DNA from: Lysinibacillus louembei
Lineage (GTDB): Bacteria > Bacillota > Bacilli > Bacillales_A > Planococcaceae
Assembly (NCBI RefSeq): GCF_033880585.1
Contig: NZ_CP137624.1
Span: forward strand, 3,321,501-3,385,500
Direction of reading: 5' to 3'
Length of the DNA stretch: 64,000 nucleotides
Part shown: positions 1-8,645 of the stretch, one piece after another
Numbering within the stretch: the first letter of the stretch is position 1
How the letters are laid out: every line of letters begins with the position of its first letter
Position numbers and translations under genes: made by a program
The notes under the pieces: model-generated
What the model saw: only the letters and a program-made list of their open reading frames with translations
Told to the model about the DNA's origin: nothing
Database searches by the model: none

Positions 1-410
1 GCAATTTGGCGCAGCATAGATACTGTTTTTCCACACATCTCCTGTAAAATATCTACAGTTGTAATAAAGTCGTCTTTGCCAATGCGAATCGTTTCTTTCG
101 CAATGTTGACAGCATAATCGCCAACACGCTCCATATCGCTAGCCGCTTTAACAATCGTCATTAAGCGACGCAAATCTGTTGCGACAGGCTGCTGCTTGGC
201 AATTAATAAAATGACACGATCATTAATCAGTTCCTCTAAACGGTTCGCATGAATGTCATTATCAATTACCGATAATGCTGTGTCGATATCTTTGTTCAAA
301 AATGCTTTAAACGACACTTCTAATGCATTAATGCTTTTATTACATAAATCTAATAAATCCTCTTGTACTGTTTTCATATCGTGCTCAAAACGTTCACGTA
401 CTGCCATCAT
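1..410 (-). CDS. phoU: Phosphate transport system regulator PhoU (C-terminus cut off by window edge)
   Basis: PhoU is a helical metal-binding protein that tunes PstSCAB transport and PhoR-type signalling. The first ~136 residues are present: an ATG-ATG start at 410 (or 407) preceded by GGAGG, then a long all-helical sequence with the typical PhoU triplets 'DLRRLMTIVKAASDMERVGDYAVNIA' in the family position (two-metal cluster motif region, ~residues 76-100). It begins 15 nt after pstB, in the same orientation, as the last gene of the pst operon. The 3' part lies outside the window. Confidence 0.93.
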   Translation of the reverse strand, partial: MMAVRERFEHDMKTVQEDLLDLCNKSINALEVSFKAFLNKDIDTALSVIDNDIHANRLEELINDRVILLIAKQQPVATDLRRLMTIVKAASDMERVGDYAVNIAKETIRIGKDDFITTVDILQEMCGKTVSMLRQI

Positions 411-425
411 ATTATCAATTCCTCC

Positions 426-1247
426 TTATCCGAAACGACCAGAAATATAATCTTCTGTGCGCTCATCTGCTGGTGTTGAGAAAATTTTATCCGTTTGGTC
501 AAATTCAATCACTTCACCATTTAGGAAAAAGGCAGTTTTGTCAGAAATACGCGCTGCTTGCTGCATATTATGTGTCACGATAATGATAGAATACTGCGTT
601 TTCAGCTCCTGAACAAGCTCCTCTACCTTCAGCGTAGAAATCGGATCAAGCGCAGATGTAGGCTCATCCATTAAAATGACATCGGGCTCAACCGCTAAAC
701 AGCGTGCGATACAAATACGCTGCTGCTGACCACCTGATAAGCCGTACGCATTTTGGTGCAGACGGTCCTTGACATCATCCCAAATCGCCGCGCCACGCAA
801 TGATTTTTCCACGATTTCATCTAATATCTTTTTATTTTTAATACCATGAATACGTGGGCCATATGCGATGTTGTCATAGATTGATTTCGGGAATGGGTTC
901 GGCTTTTGGAACACCATCCCTACCTTCGTGCGCAATTCCTCTACCTCATAGTTGCCACCAAAAATATTGCGTCCTCGGTAATTGATTTCACCAGATGTAC
1001 GAACGATTGGTACAAGCTCAATCATACGATTCAATGTTTTGACATATGTCGACTTACCACAGCCTGATGGTCCAATAATGGCCGTTACTTCATTTTCTTT
1101 AATATCTAAATTAATATTTTTCAATGCATGGTGCTGACCATACCATAAATCAAAATTTTTCGTTTCAAATACTGTATTTTTCGCTTGTGTCATTTGTGCA
1201 GCTGCTTCTTGCTGCACCTTTGACGTCTGCTCTTGAACTTGTATCAT
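426..1247 (-). CDS. pstB: Phosphate ABC transporter ATP-binding protein PstB
   Basis: ATPase subunit of the PstSCAB high-affinity phosphate importer, acting at the cytoplasmic face of the membrane. 273 aa, normal for the family with a ~25-residue N-terminal extension. Walker [10 protein letters not shown] is at about residues 59-67, the ABC signature LSGGQQQR at 170-177, Walker B ILMDEP at 191-196, and a VTH switch histidine follows near 225. It lies 12 nt downstream of pstA and 15 nt upstream of phoU, clearly co-transcribed. Only one pstB is present, whereas B. subtilis carries two in tandem. Confidence 0.97.
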   Translation of the reverse strand: MIQVQEQTSKVQQEAAAQMTQAKNTVFETKNFDLWYGQHHALKNINLDIKENEVTAIIGPSGCGKSTYVKTLNRMIELVPIVRTSGEINYRGRNIFGGNYEVEELRTKVGMVFQKPNPFPKSIYDNIAYGPRIHGIKNKKILDEIVEKSLRGAAIWDDVKDRLHQNAYGLSGGQQQRICIARCLAVEPDVILMDEPTSALDPISTLKVEELVQELKTQYSIIIVTHNMQQAARISDKTAFFLNGEVIEFDQTDKIFSTPADERTEDYISGRFG

Positions 1248-1259
1248 AATGTCCCTCCG

Positions 1260-2138
1260 TTAATAACGCTTTTGGAATTTATTGCGAATATAAATGGCAA
1301 TTGAATTCATAAATACGAGCAATGTCATTAAGACGATAATGCCTGCTGCTGCAACGTACTGGAATTCCTCTTGCGGACGCTTTGCCCAATCGAAAATCTG
1401 CATCGGTAATGCGGTAAATGTGCTTAATAAATTCTCAGGCAAGAACTGTAGAATAACAGGAATACCGATAACAACTAATGGTGCTGTTTCACCAATTGCA
1501 CGAGATAGCGCTAAAATACTACCTGTTAAAATTCCTGGAATCGCTGCTGGCAAGACAACCTTGACAATCGTTTGCCATTTCGTTGCACCCATACCGTATG
1601 AAGCTTCACGCTGCTCCTGTGGTACAGCTCGAATTGCCTCCTGCGCTGATACGATAATGATTGGCAAAATTAGTAAACTCATCGTAAAGCCTGCTGCTAA
1701 AATACTTTTTCCTAAATCTAACATACGTACAAAAATCGTTAAGCCAAGTAAACCAAAAACGATAGAAGGAACACCAGCTAAGTTTGAAATATTAATACGA
1801 ATAAAATCGTTGAAGCGATTTTTTTTCGCATATTCCTCTAAATAAATAGCAGAGCTTACACCTAACAAAATTGAAACTGGCGCAACTACCGCCATTAACC
1901 ATAATGAACCAATCAGCGCTGCCTTAATCCCTGCTTTTTCAGGCACACGTGAGGCGAAGTTTGATAAAAAATTTAAATTCAAATGGCTTAAACCCTGTGA
2001 AAAAATACGTACTAATAAAATAAGCAGTGTAATTAACGCAAAGGTCGTTGCGACGATAAAGATCGCTTTCCACACTTTATTCATTTTTAAGCGTAAATTC
2101 ATGCGCTTCATGACAGCAGTATCATTTAAATATTTCAT
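1260..2138 (-). CDS. pstA: Phosphate ABC transporter permease PstA
   Basis: Second membrane subunit of the Pst phosphate importer. About 292 aa with six hydrophobic segments and the BPD-type inner-membrane loop (EAA-like 'REASYGMGATKWQTI' near residue 180 of the protein) that contacts PstB. I chose the ATG at 2138 because GAGAGGAG sits at the right distance before it; a longer upstream frame to 2180 runs into the pstC stop and lacks a ribosome site. The start is 2 nt past the pstC stop, implying tight coupling. Confidence 0.95.
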   Translation of the reverse strand: MKYLNDTAVMKRMNLRLKMNKVWKAIFIVATTFALITLLILLVRIFSQGLSHLNLNFLSNFASRVPEKAGIKAALIGSLWLMAVVAPVSILLGVSSAIYLEEYAKKNRFNDFIRINISNLAGVPSIVFGLLGLTIFVRMLDLGKSILAAGFTMSLLILPIIIVSAQEAIRAVPQEQREASYGMGATKWQTIVKVVLPAAIPGILTGSILALSRAIGETAPLVVIGIPVILQFLPENLLSTFTALPMQIFDWAKRPQEEFQYVAAAGIIVLMTLLVFMNSIAIYIRNKFQKRY

Positions 2139-2139
2139 A

Positions 2140-3081
2140 TTAATACTCCTCTCTGAAACGTTTTGAAATATATTGTGCAAGTAGGTTCATAATTAAGGTG
2201 AAAATAAATAGTGTGAAGCCTACTGCATAAATTGAATAGTAAATCGTTGTTCCATATCCAGCATCACCTGTTGATACTTGCACGATATATGCTGTCATCG
2301 TTTGAATTGAATCAGTTACAGCAAAATCAAATTTCGGTGTTGAACCACCTGCAAGTGATACAATCATTGTTTCCCCGATTGCACGTGAAATCGCTAATAC
2401 AACAGAGGCGATAATTCCTGATAAAGCGGCTGGTAGCACTACTTTAATCGCTACTTCAAACTTTGTTGCGCCAAGTCCAAGTGCCCCCTCACGAATGGAG
2501 TTTGGCACAGAGCTCATCGCATCCTCTGATAGTGATGCAATCATTGGCAAGACCATAATCCCTACAACAATCCCGGGACTGAGCGCATTGAATATTTTCA
2601 GCGACGGTATCAATTGCTGTAAAATCGGTGTCACAAACGTTAAGGCGAAAAAGCCATAGACAATTGTTGGTACACCCGCAAGTACTTCTAAAATAGGCTT
2701 CACGATGCGACGTGTTTTATCTGATGCATACTCACTCAAATAAATGGCTGCCCCAAGACCGAATGGTACTGCTACTAATACAGCGATGCCAGTAACTTTT
2801 AATGTTCCGAAAACGAGTGGTAAAATTCCATATAAAGGCTCTTTACCTGAGAATGGTAGCCATTCTGTTCCGAATAAATAATCTGTTATTGATACTCTCT
2901 GAAAAAACTCAAACGTTTCAAAAATAAGTGTAAAAACAATCCCAAACGTTGTTAATACAGATAATGCTGCTGCAATAAAAAGCAATTTCGGCATTGTTTT
3001 TTCTATTATTTTCTTTCCCTTTCGTGCACGGGATTTTGCAATCATTTGTTGTATGGATTGCTCACTTGCTTTTCCGGCCAT
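2140..3081 (-). CDS. pstC: Phosphate ABC transporter permease PstC
   Basis: Membrane subunit of the Pst importer, ~313 aa. Six hydrophobic stretches are visible, with an EAA-type loop 'REGALGLGATKFEVA' near the C-terminal third. The start at 3081 (ATG GCC GGA) has AAAGGAG upstream; a longer frame to 3135 would run through the intergenic stem-loop and is rejected. It follows pstS after a 68-nt gap that holds a stable hairpin. Confidence 0.95.
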   Translation of the reverse strand: MAGKASEQSIQQMIAKSRARKGKKIIEKTMPKLLFIAAALSVLTTFGIVFTLIFETFEFFQRVSITDYLFGTEWLPFSGKEPLYGILPLVFGTLKVTGIAVLVAVPFGLGAAIYLSEYASDKTRRIVKPILEVLAGVPTIVYGFFALTFVTPILQQLIPSLKIFNALSPGIVVGIMVLPMIASLSEDAMSSVPNSIREGALGLGATKFEVAIKVVLPAALSGIIASVVLAISRAIGETMIVSLAGGSTPKFDFAVTDSIQTMTAYIVQVSTGDAGYGTTIYYSIYAVGFTLFIFTLIMNLLAQYISKRFREEY

Positions 3082-3112
3082 TTGTCGATAAACTCCTTTC
3101 CGTTTAAGGAAA

Positions 3113-3137
3113 GAATGTGTGCATAAAGCACACATTC
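3113..3137 (-). promoter_or_regulatory. Intercistronic stem-loop between pstS and pstC
   Basis: Ten-base perfect arms (GAATGTGTGC / GCACACATTC) around an ATAAA loop, 13 nt after the pstS stop on the transcript. There is no strong U-run after it. This fits partial termination or 3'-end protection of pstS mRNA, so that binding protein is made in excess over the permeases; that role is inferred. Confidence 0.6.
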
Positions 3138-3149
3138 CAGATTAATGCA

Positions 3150-4133
3150 TTACTTTTTTAATGCTTCTAATGCTGCTAAACCTTTTGTATATTCTTCCGC
3201 TGGTAAACGCACATAGCCTGTTTCCTCAGCCATATCGCCCGCATTCTCTAATGTAAAGCGAAGGAAGTCATAAGCTGCTTCGTTGTTCGCCATTGCTTCA
3301 TTTTTCACGTAAACGTATAGAGGACGTGATAATGGTGCATATTCACCAGACTCAATTGTCTCGCTATTCGGCTCTACGCCATTTACTGCTACAGCCTGTA
3401 ATTTACCTTCATTTGCTACATAGTACGCATAGCCGAAGAATGCAATTGCATTTTTATCTGCTGAAACACCTTGTACTAATACATTATCATCTTCTGATAA
3501 TGTCGCTGTTTTTACTAAATCTTCCCCATCTAAAATGACTTCATCAAAGTAGTCATACGTACCAGAATCTGTGCCTGGTGCATAGAATACAATTTCCTCT
3601 GCTGGCCATGATGGATCGATATCAGACCATTTTTTCGTTGTGCCATCTTCAATCCATAATTTTTTTAATTGATCTACTGTTAAGTCCTTAGCCCAAGTAT
3701 TTTCTGGGTGGATTACAACAGATAATCCGTCATATGCTATAGCAAGCTCTGTATAGTCAATACCTGCTGCTGTTAATTTTTCAACTTCCTCATCTTTAAT
3801 TGGACGTGATGCATTTGAGAAGTCTGTTTCACCATTAATGAACTTTTCAAAACCTCCACCAGTACCAGAAACCCCTACAGATACTTGTACTTTCCCTTGT
3901 ACTGCAGCGTACTCCTCAACAAGTGCTTCAGTAATTGGGGCAACTGTTGATGAACCATCACCAGCAACAACTCCAGTTAATTGTACGTCGCCAGCTTCTG
4001 CACCTGAAACTTCTGATTGATCATTGTTCGGTGTTGCTGCTCCATCTTTTTCTGCGTCTTCTCCACCACATGCTGCTAATAATAATGCTGCACTTAATAC
4101 TGCTGCCTTGCCTGCGTACTTCCATTTACTCAT
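3150..4133 (-). CDS. pstS: Phosphate-binding lipoprotein PstS
   Basis: Extracellular phosphate receptor of the Pst importer. 327 aa with a lipoprotein signal: basic N-terminus, hydrophobic core, lipobox LAAC with Cys22. Phosphate-binding motifs GDGSSTVAPI (~residues 58-67) and SGTGGGFEKF (~89-98) are clear. A low-complexity acidic/Gln linker (about residues 25-50) separates the lipid anchor from the domain. Start ATG at 4133 has GGAGG 8-9 nt upstream. It is the first gene of the operon and lies right behind the PhoP box array. Confidence 0.97.
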   Translation of the reverse strand: MSKWKYAGKAAVLSAALLLAACGGEDAEKDGAATPNNDQSEVSGAEAGDVQLTGVVAGDGSSTVAPITEALVEEYAAVQGKVQVSVGVSGTGGGFEKFINGETDFSNASRPIKDEEVEKLTAAGIDYTELAIAYDGLSVVIHPENTWAKDLTVDQLKKLWIEDGTTKKWSDIDPSWPAEEIVFYAPGTDSGTYDYFDEVILDGEDLVKTATLSEDDNVLVQGVSADKNAIAFFGYAYYVANEGKLQAVAVNGVEPNSETIESGEYAPLSRPLYVYVKNEAMANNEAAYDFLRFTLENAGDMAEETGYVRLPAEEYTKGLAALEALKK

Positions 4134-4182
4134 TTGTTTAGTCCTCCAATAACTTTCATAGTCATTTGTTGTTACAATGATA

Positions 4183-4257
4183 ACTATAAAGGCTATTTGT
4201 TGAGTGAATTTAAATAGAATGTTAAGCCTATGTAAAGTAGTGTAGATGTTTTGTAAA
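4183..4257 (-). promoter_or_regulatory. PhoP-activated promoter with five Pho-box hexamers
   Basis: Read on the minus strand, five hexamers resembling TT(A/C/T)A(C/T)A lie at 4257-4252 (TTTACA), 4246-4241 (TCTACA), 4236-4231 (TTTACA), 4225-4220 (TTAACA) and 4214-4209 (TTTAAA), separated by 5, 4, 5 and 5 nt, i.e. one helical turn apart. A TATAGT -10 (4188-4183) follows 20 nt after the last box. This matches the known Bacillus PhoP promoter layout, in which the boxes replace a -35. Confidence 0.85.
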
Positions 4258-4260
4258 TAG

Positions 4261-4300
4261 AAAAAACTCCACTATACAAAGGAATTTGTGTAGTGGAGCC
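4261..4300 (-). terminator. Rho-independent terminator after the alpha/beta hydrolase gene
   Basis: Arms CTCCACTATACAAA and TTTGTGTAGTGGAG (one G-U wobble) with a GGAA loop. On the minus strand the stem is followed by a T-run (A-run at 4261-4266 of the plus strand). It insulates the upstream genes from the pst promoter. Confidence 0.85.
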
Positions 4301-4363
4301 TTTTAGCTTACTATTCATCATTTTCTATCAAATTTACAAAATTGTTTGAAAAATAGAGTGTTA

Positions 4364-5323
4364 TTAAATATATTTCCCTATAAATGTCCATACCGTTTGC
4401 CAATAGGTCTCTGGGTCTACTTTCACTGCATCACCATGTGCAGCGTTTTCGACAATTAGCATGTCCTTTTCAACAGAAGCTGCATCGTATACCTCCTGTA
4501 GCATTTCAAATGGGACAAACGTATCGGCATCACCATGAATAAAGAGCATCGGCGTTGTGCTTTTCTTCACCTGCTCTACTGCCGAAGCCTCATAAATGCT
4601 GTAGCCTGCCCGCATTTTTGTTACTGTATTTGCTGCATGCAGCACTGGGAATTCTGGTAAGCCAAATAAATCATCAAGCTGATAAACGAAAACGCCACTA
4701 ACTGAGCTATAGCCACAATCTTCAACGATGACCTTGACATTTTCAGGCAAGCTTTCACCAGCCGTCATCATCGCTGTTGCTCCACCCATTGATACGCCGA
4801 ACAAAACGATTTCAGCCTCAGGATCTTGCGCAAGCACCTCATCAATCCACTGCAAAACATCGAAGCGATCATGCCAGCCCATGCCGATATATTCGCCTTC
4901 ACTTTCACCATGTCCACGTAAATCGGGCGCTAACACATTAAAGCCTTGCTCATAAAAATTACGAATCCATCTCGTCATTTTAGCAGAGCTACTCGTATAG
5001 CCATGTAAGACAATTGCCCATTTATGCTGACTGTCTTGTAAATAGACATTTCCTTGCAATTTCAAATTTAGCTTATCATTCGACTCAATCTTCCACTTTT
5101 CTGCTTGAACCGCTGCCTTAAAATCATCATCTAGCTGAACAGATTGTGCCTCTGCTTCCGCATTAATAAATGGGCTATCCTCTAAGTTTGGGTTATCTTC
5201 CATAAATTCTTTTTCATCCTGTGCATTTAAGGCATAATTATAAAAATAGTTACCTACCCCAAAATACGCGATAATTAATAGAAGTATTACGATAATACCG
5301 CTATATAGAAGCTTTTTCTTCAA
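4364..5323 (-). CDS. Membrane-anchored alpha/beta hydrolase (YqkD-like)
   Basis: 319 aa. An N-terminal hydrophobic segment (residues ~5-23) would anchor or export the protein; the rest is an alpha/beta-hydrolase fold. Oxyanion-loop HGY at 107-109, nucleophile elbow GVSMG with Ser178, GHGESEG at 138-144, acid Asp267 in HGDADTFVP, and catalytic His296 in AAHGD are all visible. The sequence resembles uncharacterised B. subtilis YqkD; the substrate is unknown. It is the last gene before a strong terminator and follows the small membrane protein gene by 18 nt. Confidence 0.85.
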   Translation of the reverse strand: MKKKLLYSGIIVILLLIIAYFGVGNYFYNYALNAQDEKEFMEDNPNLEDSPFINAEAEAQSVQLDDDFKAAVQAEKWKIESNDKLNLKLQGNVYLQDSQHKWAIVLHGYTSSSAKMTRWIRNFYEQGFNVLAPDLRGHGESEGEYIGMGWHDRFDVLQWIDEVLAQDPEAEIVLFGVSMGGATAMMTAGESLPENVKVIVEDCGYSSVSGVFVYQLDDLFGLPEFPVLHAANTVTKMRAGYSIYEASAVEQVKKSTTPMLFIHGDADTFVPFEMLQEVYDAASVEKDMLIVENAAHGDAVKVDPETYWQTVWTFIGKYI

Positions 5324-5341
5324 TATGCTCCCTCCCCCCTC

Positions 5342-5755
5342 CTATAGTATTTTTTTTACGCCTTTAATATGTATTAATAACAGCTCTCGCGTTTCTATCT
5401 TCTCAGGCTGTTTTTTCGTTTTCGGCTGCGTAATATCAAGTTTAATTTTAGCAGCATCTTTTGGACTGCTATAGCCATTAAATGAAGCATTGTAAATGAT
5501 TTCGCCTGTCTTTAATGTAACTGTCGCCTTTTTGGCATCAATTAAATCTTTTAAAAATGGATATGTTGTTAAATTCCGTTTGCGTGCAGCAATAGCTAAG
5601 CGCGGCTCTAAAAATAGAAATAAAGCCTCTAATACAACAACATAGACAACCGTTGTTGTAATTAATATGACAGGGGAAACATTTAAGCGTGCCATCATAA
5701 AAGCATTACTAATCGCTCCTAAAAATACGATAATATGATATAAAGTTTTTCGCAT
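5342..5755 (-). CDS. Small membrane protein of unknown function
   Basis: 137 aa starting at MRKTLYH; GAAAGGA precedes this ATG, so a longer TTG-initiated frame to 5794 is less likely. Two hydrophobic segments (about residues 5-23 and 27-48) are followed by a basic soluble tail. I do not recognise a family. It is transcribed with the downstream alpha/beta hydrolase and sits after the pbpA hairpin. Confidence 0.7.
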   Translation of the reverse strand: MRKTLYHIIVFLGAISNAFMMARLNVSPVILITTTVVYVVVLEALFLFLEPRLAIAARKRNLTTYPFLKDLIDAKKATVTLKTGEIIYNASFNGYSSPKDAAKIKLDITQPKTKKQPEKIETRELLLIHIKGVKKIL

Positions 5756-5782
5756 CGTAAAATCCTTTCTTTCTATATAATA

Positions 5783-5821
5783 GAGGGAGTTCAAAAAAGC
5801 TTCACCTTTTCAAACTCCCTC
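5783..5821 (-). terminator. Long hairpin after pbpA
   Basis: GAGGGAGTT...AACTCCCTC arms with an AAAA/TTTT inner stem. It lies 11 nt past the pbpA stop. No clean U-run follows the stem, so it may act as an attenuator between pbpA and the two downstream genes. Confidence 0.6.
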
Positions 5822-5831
5822 GCTTCACACA

Positions 5832-8048
5832 TTATTCAGTTGCCGTAGTGTGCTCCTCATCTTCATCCAGACGTTCCTCAGAAAACGGCGGTAGAATTTT
5901 TTGTGTCGTTAAGCTTTCAGACATGCCATTTTGCTCATATTTTTTTTGTAGCTCAAAATAATAATCTACCATTTCACGTGCAATCTCATTATTTTGTATT
6001 AAGCTTCGGCTGAAGTCTGTTGTCACCCATGGTATAACTACCGCATAAGCGATTTGCGGATTTTCATATGGTGCAAAGCCAACATGTGTTAATGTCGTTG
6101 TATTCGTTCTATACTTGTCAGTTTGTGGACCATAATATACTACCTCAGCAGTACCTGTTTTTCCTGCTGCTGTATATGGTGCATCATGGAACGAGCGATA
6201 GGCAGTACCTTGTGAGCCCACATAAACTTGTCTCAAGCCCTTTTTAACATGCTCAATTTCTGCATCTGTATTAGAAATGCGATTCAAAATTTTTGGCTCT
6301 ACCTCCTGTACAAGTGCCCCTAGTGTTTCTCCATCAGCAGAAGGCTTGCGAATTTCCTTCAGCATACGTGGCTGAATGCGGTAACCACCATTGGCAACAG
6401 TAGAAATATATTGTGCTAGCTGCAATGGCGTGTACGTATCAAATTGCCCAATCGCTAAGTCAAGAATTTTACCTGGCGTATCCATTACCCCTTGATACCC
6501 TGCAAATTCACCAGGTAAATCAATGCCTGTTGGCACGCCTAAGCCGAATTGTGAGTAGCCATTGCGCATTCTTTGTAGTGTATCATCACGCAATCGTAAA
6601 CCCATATTATAGGAATAACCTGTTCCTCCAATACCTAAGGCAATTTTAAACATATAGGAGTTGGAGGAACGCTCTAATGCTTTTAAATCATTCATCCAAA
6701 TGCGTCCGCTGCGGTTGAAAATGGAGCTTTTTGGGTCTGTGCTTAAAAGCTTGATTGGCTCATCCATCATTTCTGAGCCTGGCTTAATAACACCCTCAGA
6801 ATAGCCTGTTAAAACAGTTGCTGCTTTAATGCTAGAGCCTACCTCATAGGCTGTTGTAAATGCCCCATATGAGTAGTCAACAATATAGCTTTCACCTGTT
6901 TCAGGGTCCTTCTCGATTTTTTTGCCAACAATGGATAATATTTCGCCAGTATTTGGGTTCATCATAACGAAAAATGCGCGGTCTAGCAGACTTGAAGAAC
7001 CAAGCCCCTTTAATTCTAGCAAGTATTTTTCAACGACACGCTCCGCCTCTGCCTGCAAATCTATATCAATTGTTGATACTAAATCTTTGCCAGGCTCACC
7101 AGGGTATGTCGTTTGTGTTTCCACAACTTGCCCTTTTTTGTTCGTCAGGTTTTTAACGACAGATTTTTCACCTTGCAATATTTCCTCGTATTGTGCCTCA
7201 AAATAACTTTCCCCAACGCGGTCATTCCGTGAATACTCGCGCGCTAAATAAAAATCAAGCTTATTTTTAGGAATCCCCTTGCTAGGTACTGTTGTACGAC
7301 CTAACAGTGCAAATGGCGATAGTCTGACACGCTTCCAGTCCGTTGTCGTATTGACACCTGGCAAATCAGCTAGACGCTCAGAAACACGTGCAAATTCATC
7401 ATCTGTGACATTTTCACTCTTAATAATTTGCGGCGATAAATTATAGCCTGACATCATCTCTCGGTAGATGGCTAGCACCTCTAAATCGAAGTCTGTAAGC
7501 TGCGCTAATTCTTCATCTGTAATACGCTCACGAATACGGCGATCCATTTCCGCATTGACTAGCTTTTCTTCAATGCCTTCATTTTGAGCGCGGTACTCTT
7601 TCATTTCCGCTTCTGTAACTTTTGCCAACGCCTCTTTATTTTTTAATAAAATCCAAAAATCGAGCTTGTCACGCTGTGTTACACGATCTGTTGGCTGCTC
7701 AATTAACTTCGCTAGCTCAATCGCAATTTCCAGCATTTCTTTTTGCGTTGTCGTCTGCATTCGTGTATATGTAATCGCATTTTCTGGCTGATTATCTACT
7801 AAAATACGTCCATAGCGGTCATAAATTCGCCCTCGGGGCACACTAGTATTGACCCGTACTTCCTCTTTTTGCTCAATTTTGCGCACATATTCTTCACCTT
7901 TCACAATTTGTAAATAACCTAGTCGGAAAATAAGCGTAGAAAATAAAACAAAAATTGAAAAGAAAAGGACATTCATTCGAAATGTAAGCTTTGCTCGCTG
8001 CTTGGCTTTTGGGTTTTGATTATTTTTATTTTTTTGCACCTTTCGCAT
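5832..8048 (-). CDS. pbpA: Class B penicillin-binding protein (PBP2A-type transpeptidase)
   Basis: 738 aa bitopic transpeptidase that crosslinks peptidoglycan, probably in side-wall elongation. One membrane segment (~residues 25-45), PRGRIYDRYG at the start of the pedestal domain (~71-80), then the catalytic domain with SxxK as SSIK (405-408), SxN as SSN (461-463) and KTG (630-632). Length matches B. subtilis PbpA (716 aa), and the place between pst and the MFS/sodA genes is the same as in B. subtilis. Start ATG at 8048 has GGAGAGGAGG upstream. The C-terminus is acidic (DEDEEHTTATE). Confidence 0.93.
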   Translation of the reverse strand: MRKVQKNKNNQNPKAKQRAKLTFRMNVLFFSIFVLFSTLIFRLGYLQIVKGEEYVRKIEQKEEVRVNTSVPRGRIYDRYGRILVDNQPENAITYTRMQTTTQKEMLEIAIELAKLIEQPTDRVTQRDKLDFWILLKNKEALAKVTEAEMKEYRAQNEGIEEKLVNAEMDRRIRERITDEELAQLTDFDLEVLAIYREMMSGYNLSPQIIKSENVTDDEFARVSERLADLPGVNTTTDWKRVRLSPFALLGRTTVPSKGIPKNKLDFYLAREYSRNDRVGESYFEAQYEEILQGEKSVVKNLTNKKGQVVETQTTYPGEPGKDLVSTIDIDLQAEAERVVEKYLLELKGLGSSSLLDRAFFVMMNPNTGEILSIVGKKIEKDPETGESYIVDYSYGAFTTAYEVGSSIKAATVLTGYSEGVIKPGSEMMDEPIKLLSTDPKSSIFNRSGRIWMNDLKALERSSNSYMFKIALGIGGTGYSYNMGLRLRDDTLQRMRNGYSQFGLGVPTGIDLPGEFAGYQGVMDTPGKILDLAIGQFDTYTPLQLAQYISTVANGGYRIQPRMLKEIRKPSADGETLGALVQEVEPKILNRISNTDAEIEHVKKGLRQVYVGSQGTAYRSFHDAPYTAAGKTGTAEVVYYGPQTDKYRTNTTTLTHVGFAPYENPQIAYAVVIPWVTTDFSRSLIQNNEIAREMVDYYFELQKKYEQNGMSESLTTQKILPPFSEERLDEDEEHTTATE

Positions 8049-8145
8049 ATGAAGCGCCTCCTCTCCTTGTAATCCATGACATTTAGTATACCACCTGTAT
8101 GCGTTAGAAAAAAGATAAAGCCGCTATTTTGTGACGACAACGCCG

Positions 8146-8194
8146 AAAAAAAGTTGCGGGTGTTTAGAAAGATAAACCCCTTCCAAACACCCGC
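8146..8194 (-). terminator. Terminator after the VOC-family gene
   Basis: GCGGGTGTTT / AAACACCCGC arms, then ACTTTTTTT on the minus strand. It separates the glyoxalase-fold gene from pbpA. Confidence 0.85.
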
Positions 8195-8207
8195 ATATTT
8201 TGCCTTA

Positions 8208-8603
8208 CTATTTTGCATTTTCATCAGGCTGATGAATGCCAAATATATTGCCCTCTGTATCCAGATAATACCCTTGCCAAGCCATTCCTGGTAAAGCGTG
8301 CTTTGCCTTTGCAACTTTACCACCATACGCTAAAATTTTCGCCTCTGTCGCATCATAATCTGCAACACCCATCGTGCTAATATAGCCATTGACCGCTTGA
8401 TTTGCCTGTGGCTCAGCACCTTGACGCTGCATTAATGCACCATTAATACCCATTTCATCATCGCTGCCTGTTACAGCTCCAAAATAAGGCATTCCCGCGT
8501 AATCGCTCCAATCTTGAAACGACCAGCCAAACACCTCACCATAAAACGTTTTCGCTCTTTCCATATCGCTAACATGAATTTCAAAATGAACAGTTCTTCC
8601 CAT
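8208..8603 (-). CDS. VOC (glyoxalase/bleomycin-resistance fold) protein
   Basis: 131 aa, the usual size of a single VOC protein. Begins GRTVHFEIHVSDMERAKTFY, the classic betaalphabeta start with a metal-ligand-like His, and ends with the second module containing YYLDTEGNIFGIHQ, which carries the second metal-site Glu/His pair. Family members range from lyases to dioxygenases, so the reaction cannot be stated. It is transcribed 42 nt after the MFS gene and has its own ribosome site. Confidence 0.85.
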   Translation of the reverse strand: MGRTVHFEIHVSDMERAKTFYGEVFGWSFQDWSDYAGMPYFGAVTGSDDEMGINGALMQRQGAEPQANQAVNGYISTMGVADYDATEAKILAYGGKVAKAKHALPGMAWQGYYLDTEGNIFGIHQPDENAK

Positions 8604-8645
8604 ACTTCATCCCTCTTCTCCATTAAAATTAAAGCACGACATTTT

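Noticed and set aside
7973-8326. 117-aa ORF overlapping the pbpA start and VOC-gene terminator
   Set aside because: Antisense/other-frame to real genes and a terminator; no ribosome site.
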